DNA from: DATAPE01 sp034667525
GTDB lineage: Bacteria; Actinomycetota; CADDZG01; WHSQ01
Direction of reading: 5' to 3'
Assembly: GCA_034667525.1 (NCBI GenBank)
Contig: JAXDJO010000067.1
Coordinates: 1 to 26,475, forward strand
Length of the DNA stretch: 26,475 nt
The position numbers and the translations under genes were made by a program. Below, one piece after another: positions 22,611-26,475 of this stretch. A model generated the notes under the pieces. That model worked only from the letters and a program-made list of their open reading frames with translations. It searched no databases and was not told where the DNA came from. Every line of letters begins with the position of its first letter. Positions within the stretch are counted from its first letter, which is position 1.

Positions 22611-22952
22611 ATGAAGATAATCGTCGCCTCCTCCGGCACGATCGTCGCTTCCGACGTGCGGTGGGCGAGCTCCGCGTGGGAGAGGACTCGGGGATTGATC
22701 GGCGTTGACGCGATCGGCGAAGGGTGCGCGATGGTGTTCGAGCCCGGCCGGCAGATCCATACCTTTGGGATGCGATTCCCCCTCGACGTTGTCTTCTGCG
22801 ATCGGCAGTGGACGATCCTTCACATCGTGAGATCGATGGCTCCATCTCGGTTGACGCGGCTGGTGTGGCATTCCCGCTACATCCTGGAGCTGGCAGGAGG
22901 GTCCTTACCGGCCGATCTGCAGGTAGGGCAATCGCTGAAGTCGGTGGTCTAG
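22611..22952 (+). CDS. DUF192 family protein
   Basis: The 113-aa protein shows the DUF192 pattern: an early WERTRGLIGVDAIGEGCAMV, the IHTFGMRFPLDVVFCD motif, a tryptophan before ILHIVRSMAPSR, and YILELAGGSLPADLQVGQSL at the end. Related proteins are small beta-barrel domains, sometimes exported, with unknown function; no signal peptide is seen here. ATG 22611 is probably leaderless. Its stop overlaps by 4 bp the end of the convergent 67-aa gene. Confidence 0.85.
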   Translation: MKIIVASSGTIVASDVRWASSAWERTRGLIGVDAIGEGCAMVFEPGRQIHTFGMRFPLDVVFCDRQWTILHIVRSMAPSRLTRLVWHSRYILELAGGSLPADLQVGQSLKSVV

Positions 22953-23152
22953 CCCAGCGGGAGGTCGTCCATGCCCGTCAGATACGCCTGGTTCGGCAGG
23001 AACATCCAGAATCCCGATGCATCGTCGAAGCGCTCAGACACGAATCGCAGCGAGTTCACGTCCGGGCCGGAGCTGGTTCCGGCAACCCTGACTCCGCCGC
23101 GGCGCTCGAGCTCCTCGATCAGATCTCCAGTGGGGTGCCCCTCGATCTCCAT
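22949..23152 (-). CDS. Small hypothetical protein, third gene of the pepA operon
   Basis: The 67-aa product (MEIEGHPTGDLIEELERRGG, then VNSLRFVSERFDDASGFWMF and LPNQAYLTGMDDLPLG) is soluble and not recognised as a named family. The GAGGAG codons at the end of the upstream 111-aa gene provide its ribosome-binding site, 9 nt from ATG 23152, which supports it as a real, coupled gene. Convergent with the DUF192 gene. Confidence 0.6.
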   Translation of the reverse strand: MEIEGHPTGDLIEELERRGGVRVAGTSSGPDVNSLRFVSERFDDASGFWMFLPNQAYLTGMDDLPLG

Positions 23153-23158
23153 TTCGAT

Positions 23159-23494
23159 TCACTCCTCTTCGTCGTAGACGGCGCTTCCTCGGTGAGCGTA
23201 GGTGTCCCTGGCCGCCGAGAACACTGCGATCGAACCGCACAAGAGAAAGCCGAGGCCCGCAAAAAGCAACAAGCCCACGGCGTATCGATTGGTGTTGCCG
23301 GGCCATCTGACCGTGATCAAAGCTAGCAGGGAGAAGATACCGAGAAACGCGCAGAGAGCCATTCCACCCGTCGCTGTGCTGTGTAAGCGACCAAGTCGTT
23401 TCGGCTTTGGGGCCGGTTCCGAACGCAGCGGCTCGGCACGGAGCCTGATGATGTTCTGGGGATCAGAGGTGCCGTCGCCGGGTGTCGATGTCAC
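23159..23494 (-). CDS. Hypothetical two-span membrane protein, second gene of the pepA operon
   Basis: The 111-aa product has a polar N-terminal half (MTSTPGDGTSDPQNIIRLRA) rich in Pro and basic residues, then two membrane spans, ALCAFLGIFSLLALITV and YAVGLLLFAGLGFLLCGSIA, and a short acidic tail ending YDEEE. Both termini would be on the same side of the membrane, probably the cytoplasm. GTG 23494 overlaps the pepA stop (GTGA), marking translational coupling; the open frame further upstream is only a shadow of pepA. No family is recognised. Confidence 0.65.
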   Translation of the reverse strand: MTSTPGDGTSDPQNIIRLRAEPLRSEPAPKPKRLGRLHSTATGGMALCAFLGIFSLLALITVRWPGNTNRYAVGLLLFAGLGFLLCGSIAVFSAARDTYAHRGSAVYDEEE

Positions 23495-24957
23495 GCAGAG
23501 CCTTGATCTTCGAGCCAGGTCATCAAAGTGCGTGTCGCGAAGCCGGATCCACCCTTCCTCACCTCGAATAGATCTTCTTCTGCGCGAGCGGTCCCGGCGA
23601 TGTCGAGGTGGGCCCACGGGATGGCTGGGTCGACGAATTCCCGCAGGAAATTCGCGGCAAAGATAGCCCCGCCCCACTTGCTCGCAACGTTCTTGATGTC
23701 GGCGACATCGGAGTCGAGCTGTTTGCGATAGTCCGTGAAGATCGGCATCCACCAAAACCGCTCGCCAGCTGTTACGGATGCGGTCAATATTCCTTCGCGG
23801 AGCCCGGCATCTTCACAGAACAAACCGGCGGCCCGGAGGCCAAGCGCGATGACGATGGATCCTGTCAGTGTCGCGACATCAACGATCGCGTCGGGCTTCA
23901 GCTCGCTGGCGAGCGCCAGTGCGTCTGCTAGTACCAGCCTGCCCTCGGCGTCGGTGTTGAGCACTTCGGAGGTCTTGCCCCCATAGTGATGGATCACGTC
24001 GCCCGGTCTGATGGATCTCCCACTGATCATGTTCTCGGCGGCCGGCACGAGGGCGGTCACCTCGACCGTTACCTCCAGGTCTCGCAAGGCGCTCATCGTC
24101 CCTATCACCGCAGCTGCGCCGGACATGTCGGTCTTCATGTCTTCCATCTGGGCGCCGGTCTTTATCGTCAGACCGCCGGAGTCGAAGGTGATTCCCTTTC
24201 CCACAAGGACGACGTGACCCTGTGGAGATGCAGGGGCATATCGAAGCTGGATCAGCCGTGGCGGAGCATCAGATCCCTTGCCCACTCCGAGCAAGCCTCC
24301 GAAGCCTCTGCTCATCAGTTCGTTCTCGTCCAAGACCGTGCATTCGAGGCTCCTCTGCTGTGCCATCTCCTCGGCGCGGTGGGCCAGCGTTGTCGGATCC
24401 AGGGTGGAAGACGGCTCGTTGATCAGATCCCGGGCCAGCTTGGTTGCCTCTGCACGAATGACGCCGCGACGGACGCCTTCGTCGGAGGCCGCCAGCAGCG
24501 AGATGCGCTCGCTGAGCTGGTTCCGGGAGTTCGACTTGTATCCGTCAAAATGGTAGGCGCCGAGGAGCATCCCCTCTGATACGCCTGTCTCAGCCTGTGC
24601 ACCCGGAAGACAGCGATGGAGCGTGGTGGCGATCGACGCCACACCGTCGAGCTTCTTCATGGACGCACCGGCCGCCCGTCGCAATCGCCCGACATCGATG
24701 TCGGGCTGACTTCCCAGGCCGACGATTCCAACGCTGCCGGCGGCGATCTCAGGCGAAGGCATCACAAGGAACTCACCAACCTCCGCCTTGAAATGCTGGC
24801 GGTCGACAAAGTTGCTCAGCTGCCCGCCCACGGCGCGGTCGATCTCCTGCGCATCATCAGAGAGGACCGGTGCTTGACCGTTTCGGAAAGCTCCGACTAT
24901 GAGGATGTCGGAGGCGTCGTTCGTGATGCTGGTGGTCGAAGCGAGAACCTCGGGCAT
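23491..24957 (-). CDS. pepA: Leucyl aminopeptidase (M17, PepA)
   Basis: The 488-aa cytosolic two-metal aminopeptidase has the complete M17 active site: VGKGITFDSGGLTIKTG, QMEDMKTDMSGAAAVIGTM and the family signature NTDAEGRLVLADALA, with DVATLTGSIVIALG and WAHLDIAGTA further on. The N-terminal domain (about 1-160) is divergent, as usual. It releases N-terminal amino acids from peptides; some homologues also bind DNA. ATG 24957 (MPEVLASTTS) is chosen over ATG 25017 because an AAGGAGG lies 11 nt before it and the extra residues look non-native. It heads a minus-strand operon with two small genes. Confidence 0.95.
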   Translation of the reverse strand: MPEVLASTTSITNDASDILIVGAFRNGQAPVLSDDAQEIDRAVGGQLSNFVDRQHFKAEVGEFLVMPSPEIAAGSVGIVGLGSQPDIDVGRLRRAAGASMKKLDGVASIATTLHRCLPGAQAETGVSEGMLLGAYHFDGYKSNSRNQLSERISLLAASDEGVRRGVIRAEATKLARDLINEPSSTLDPTTLAHRAEEMAQQRSLECTVLDENELMSRGFGGLLGVGKGSDAPPRLIQLRYAPASPQGHVVLVGKGITFDSGGLTIKTGAQMEDMKTDMSGAAAVIGTMSALRDLEVTVEVTALVPAAENMISGRSIRPGDVIHHYGGKTSEVLNTDAEGRLVLADALALASELKPDAIVDVATLTGSIVIALGLRAAGLFCEDAGLREGILTASVTAGERFWWMPIFTDYRKQLDSDVADIKNVASKWGGAIFAANFLREFVDPAIPWAHLDIAGTARAEEDLFEVRKGGSGFATRTLMTWLEDQGSA

Positions 24958-25026
24958 GTGCTGAGAGGCCTCCTTAGGTCGGGGTGGGCTCCTTTTGTAT
25001 ACCTTCCCTGCGGACATCCCCGGTAC

Positions 25027-25080
25027 GAGGGCCGCGAAATATCAAGGTCATCTTCGGTCTGAGGGCCGCGAGATAGCAAG
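25027..25080. repeat. Pair of 20-nt direct repeats between pepA and the SepX-like gene
   Basis: GAGGGCCGCGAAATATCAAG (25027-25046) and GAGGGCCGCGAGATAGCAAG (25061-25080) match at 18 of 20 positions, 34 bp apart. They lie in the 273-bp divergent gap 24958-25230, which otherwise shows no gene. They may be regulatory sites of pepA or the SepX-like gene. Confidence 0.5.
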
Positions 25081-25230
25081 ACCAGCTCGGGTAGGAGCAT
25101 CGCGACGATCGGGCAGTTTCCCGTCCGGGAGGTGCGAAAACGTCGCTCGCTGCACCAGCGCGAAATCCGCGACTCTCTCAATCACGCCATGTAACGTGTG
25201 CCCCGATAACGGCTGATCTGAGGAAGCTAT

Positions 25231-25716
25231 TTGACGATCTTGTTCCTGGCAGTTCTGGTGATGGCCTGGTTTGCACTCATCATTCCTGCTGCGTGGCGGG
25301 CACGGCAGACGGCTCCTTACTCAGCCGCTCAACGCTTCAAGAAGCGACTCGACCTGATCGCTCCCCGCACACCCCGCGCTAACGCTGAAGGTCGTTGGAT
25401 CGTTGTTCCGCAGTCTCGCGATCGTCTGGAGCGCGCTGCCTTTCGAAGAGGTCAGAGGCGGCGCAGGAGGATCCTGTTTGCACTGGGGGCGGGAGTCGTT
25501 CTCACAGCCGTGACCGCCGTCCTCGTCGGCGGAGCAGTGTGGGAATTGCAGGTGTTCTTGGATATCTCGCTCGCTCTTTACGTTGCCCTTTTGCTGGTGG
25601 CCAAACGCCGGCGAGCCGAATTGGTAAGAGACTTTCGCTCCACCGAGAACCGTCGTCAAACCTCCGAGGAACCTCGCTTCTTCGAACCGCTTGGCGCTGA
25701 GGGCCGCGGCGGCTGA
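25231..25716 (+). CDS. SepX/GlpR-like divisome membrane protein
   Basis: The 161-aa protein has one N-terminal span (ILFLAVLVMAWFALIIPAAW), a basic cytoplasmic region containing APYSAAQRFKKRLDLI, and two adjacent C-terminal spans (RRILFALGAGVVLTAVTAVL and LQVFLDISLALYVALLLVAK) followed by a basic and acidic tail. This topology and the AW-x5-P-AWR...RF..RL pattern match the actinobacterial SepX/GlpR family, which supports septum formation in Streptomyces and anchors the gephyrin-like Glp and Wag31 in corynebacteria. The family often lies near galU-moeA-moaC, as here. TTG 25231 has GAGGA 8 nt upstream. Assignment is from remembered pattern and synteny, not an alignment. Confidence 0.7.
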   Translation: MTILFLAVLVMAWFALIIPAAWRARQTAPYSAAQRFKKRLDLIAPRTPRANAEGRWIVVPQSRDRLERAAFRRGQRRRRRILFALGAGVVLTAVTAVLVGGAVWELQVFLDISLALYVALLLVAKRRRAELVRDFRSTENRRQTSEEPRFFEPLGAEGRGG

Positions 25717-25737
25717 ACGCCGGCGGTAGCTCCTCGA

Positions 25738-25743
25738 TAGTCT
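25738..25743 (+). promoter_or_regulatory. Candidate leaderless -10 box
   Basis: TAGTCT ends 6 nt before the ATG of the translin-like gene. The GAGGAG in between directly abuts the ATG and is too close to serve as a normal ribosome-binding site, so leaderless initiation is the better reading. Confidence 0.3.
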
Positions 25744-25749
25744 GAGGAG

Positions 25750-26382
25750 ATGGACCTCGAAGAGATCGGACGATCGATCCGCGTCGAGCTCGATGCGAAG
25801 ACCGCTGCACGCGAGCGGGGACTGAGCAGTAGCCGTACATCGATCCGGGTCTGCGGCAACGCCATCCGGGCAATGCACCGTTACGAGATGGAGACTGCTG
25901 CGGGCCTTCTGGAGGAGGCCGAGAGTCATCTGAACGAAGCGCGCAGCGCTCTTGCCGCGCACGGCGACATCCTCTATGCAGGCTTCGTGCAGGACGCCGA
26001 GAAGGAACTGGCGGAGGCCCGGATCACCTTCGCGCTCGTAACCGCAGCTGCCTTTCCCACTCCGCAAGATCTGGGCCTCGGGCCGGCCCCGTATCTCAAG
26101 GGGATGGCCGAGGCGATAGGGGAGCTCAGGCGCCACATCCTCGACTTGATGCGTCATGGGGAGCTGGATCGATGCGAGCAGTTACTTCGGGCGATGGACG
26201 ATATCTATTACACCCTCGTGTCGATGGATTATCCCGATGGGATCACCCAAGGTCTGCGACGGCTGACCGATGTCGCCAGATCCATCATCGAACGCACACG
26301 CGGGGACTTCACAACCTCGACGATCCAGAGCGCCTTGCGAGATGCACTCCAGGAACACGTCTCCACCCTGGAGAGTGGATAG
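25750..26382 (+). CDS. Translin/TRAX-like protein
   Basis: The 210-aa all-helical protein matches the translin family, known mainly from eukaryotes and archaea: an N-terminal SIRVCGNAIRAMHRYEMETA helix, YAGFVQDAEKELAEARITFA (76-95), PTPQDLGLGPAPYLKGMAEA, IGELRRHILDLMRHGE, MDDIYYTLVSMDYPDG (149-164) and the C-terminal LRRLTDVARSIIERTRGDF. By analogy with the TRAX RNase, E86, E89 and D150/D151 could be metal-binding catalytic residues; this mapping is by eye. Relatives bind or cleave single-stranded RNA or DNA as ring oligomers. It lies 33 bp after the SepX-like gene and just before tRNA-Ala, and may have its own leaderless promoter. A GGCAGC hairpin follows its stop. Confidence 0.8.
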   Translation: MDLEEIGRSIRVELDAKTAARERGLSSSRTSIRVCGNAIRAMHRYEMETAAGLLEEAESHLNEARSALAAHGDILYAGFVQDAEKELAEARITFALVTAAAFPTPQDLGLGPAPYLKGMAEAIGELRRHILDLMRHGELDRCEQLLRAMDDIYYTLVSMDYPDGITQGLRRLTDVARSIIERTRGDFTTSTIQSALRDALQEHVSTLESG

Positions 26383-26398
26383 GCAGCGAGCGCTGCCG
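26383..26398 (+). terminator. Hairpin after the translin-like gene
   Basis: GGCAGC-GAGC-GCTGCC forms a perfect 6-bp GC-rich stem beginning right after the stop codon. There is no T-tract, so it would be a non-canonical terminator or an RNA 3'-end stabiliser. Confidence 0.35.
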
Positions 26399-26432
26399 TG
26401 GTGCACGATCCGCCCTTATCCTTTCCCGTTCA

Positions 26433-26475
26433 GGGCCAGTAGCTCAGCTGGTAGAGCGCACCCCTCGCACGGGTG
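26433..26475 (+). tRNA. tRNA-Ala (anticodon CGC), truncated by the window end
   Basis: The 5' acceptor strand GGGCCAG, D arm GCTC-AGCTGGTA-GAGC, and anticodon stem CACCC/GGGTG around loop CTCGCAC are visible. Anticodon CGC reads GCG (Ala). The sequence ends with the anticodon stem, so the T arm and the 3' acceptor strand (including the G3-U70 identity pair) cannot be checked. Confidence 0.9.

Noticed and set aside
23495..23755. Longer version of the 111-aa membrane protein
   Set aside because: The upstream part lies wholly within pepA in another frame and is Arg-rich shadow sequence; the GTGA overlap gives a natural start.
23202..24579. Several plus-strand frames opposite pepA and its operon
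   Set aside because: They show low-complexity composition with no family pattern and are antisense to well-supported genes.

Overview
The window is GC-rich, densely packed bacterial DNA that looks actinobacterial. The evidence is a PAC2-family protein, a galU-moeA-moaC cluster followed at a distance by a SepX/GlpR-type divisome membrane protein, a decayed element with a large serine recombinase at a tRNA gene, many GTG/TTG starts, and several probable leaderless promoters. A translin/TRAX-like protein and CTG-initiated genes suggest a lineage away from the well-studied actinomycetes. This placement is an inference from gene content; I cannot name a genus.

Layout. 1-885: the end of a decayed mobile element (a possible replication-relaxation remnant, an inverted serine-recombinase zinc ribbon and the recombinase C-terminus) running into tRNA-Arg(CCT). 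990-2280: a small membrane protein and a PAC2 protein. 2308-5418: a membrane-anchored phospholipase C-type phosphoesterase divergent from a GAF-PP2C (RsbU/SpoIIE-type) phosphatase. 5456-8658: a CoA-disulfide-reductase-like flavoprotein convergent with a two-gene operon of an FMN split-barrel protein and an FMN-barrel/MenA-like prenyltransferase fusion. 8715-10145: inositol-monophosphatase-family phosphatase and O-methyltransferase. 10222-12905: ABC exporter (apparent CTG start) overlapping an HSD10-like dehydrogenase. 12942-13214: a 90-aa gene, also apparently CTG-started, with a strong terminator. 13353-16945: tldD-tldE-uppP. 17047-19623: an FmdB-type zinc-ribbon protein with a Ser/Gly-rich tail, divergent from a HAMP-GAF-GGDEF diguanylate cyclase. 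19659-22240: galU-moeA-moaC, with direct repeats trailing moaC. 22375-24957: a 56-aa DUF4177-like gene, a DUF192 gene, and a minus-strand operon pepA plus two small genes. 25231-26475: SepX/GlpR-like protein, translin-like protein and the start of tRNA-Ala(CGC).

Working together. Cell-envelope and division functions recur (UppP, GalU, the MoeA/Glp-like protein and SepX/GlpR). Redox, quinone and flavin functions cluster at 5.4-8.7 kb, and regulated proteolysis is represented by TldD/TldE, PepA and possibly PAC2. The best leads for novelty are the FMN-barrel/prenyltransferase fusion, the bacterial translin-like protein, the MoeA-SepX linkage, the two CTG starts, a 48-bp hairpin element repeated at two gene ends, and the scrambled recombinase.
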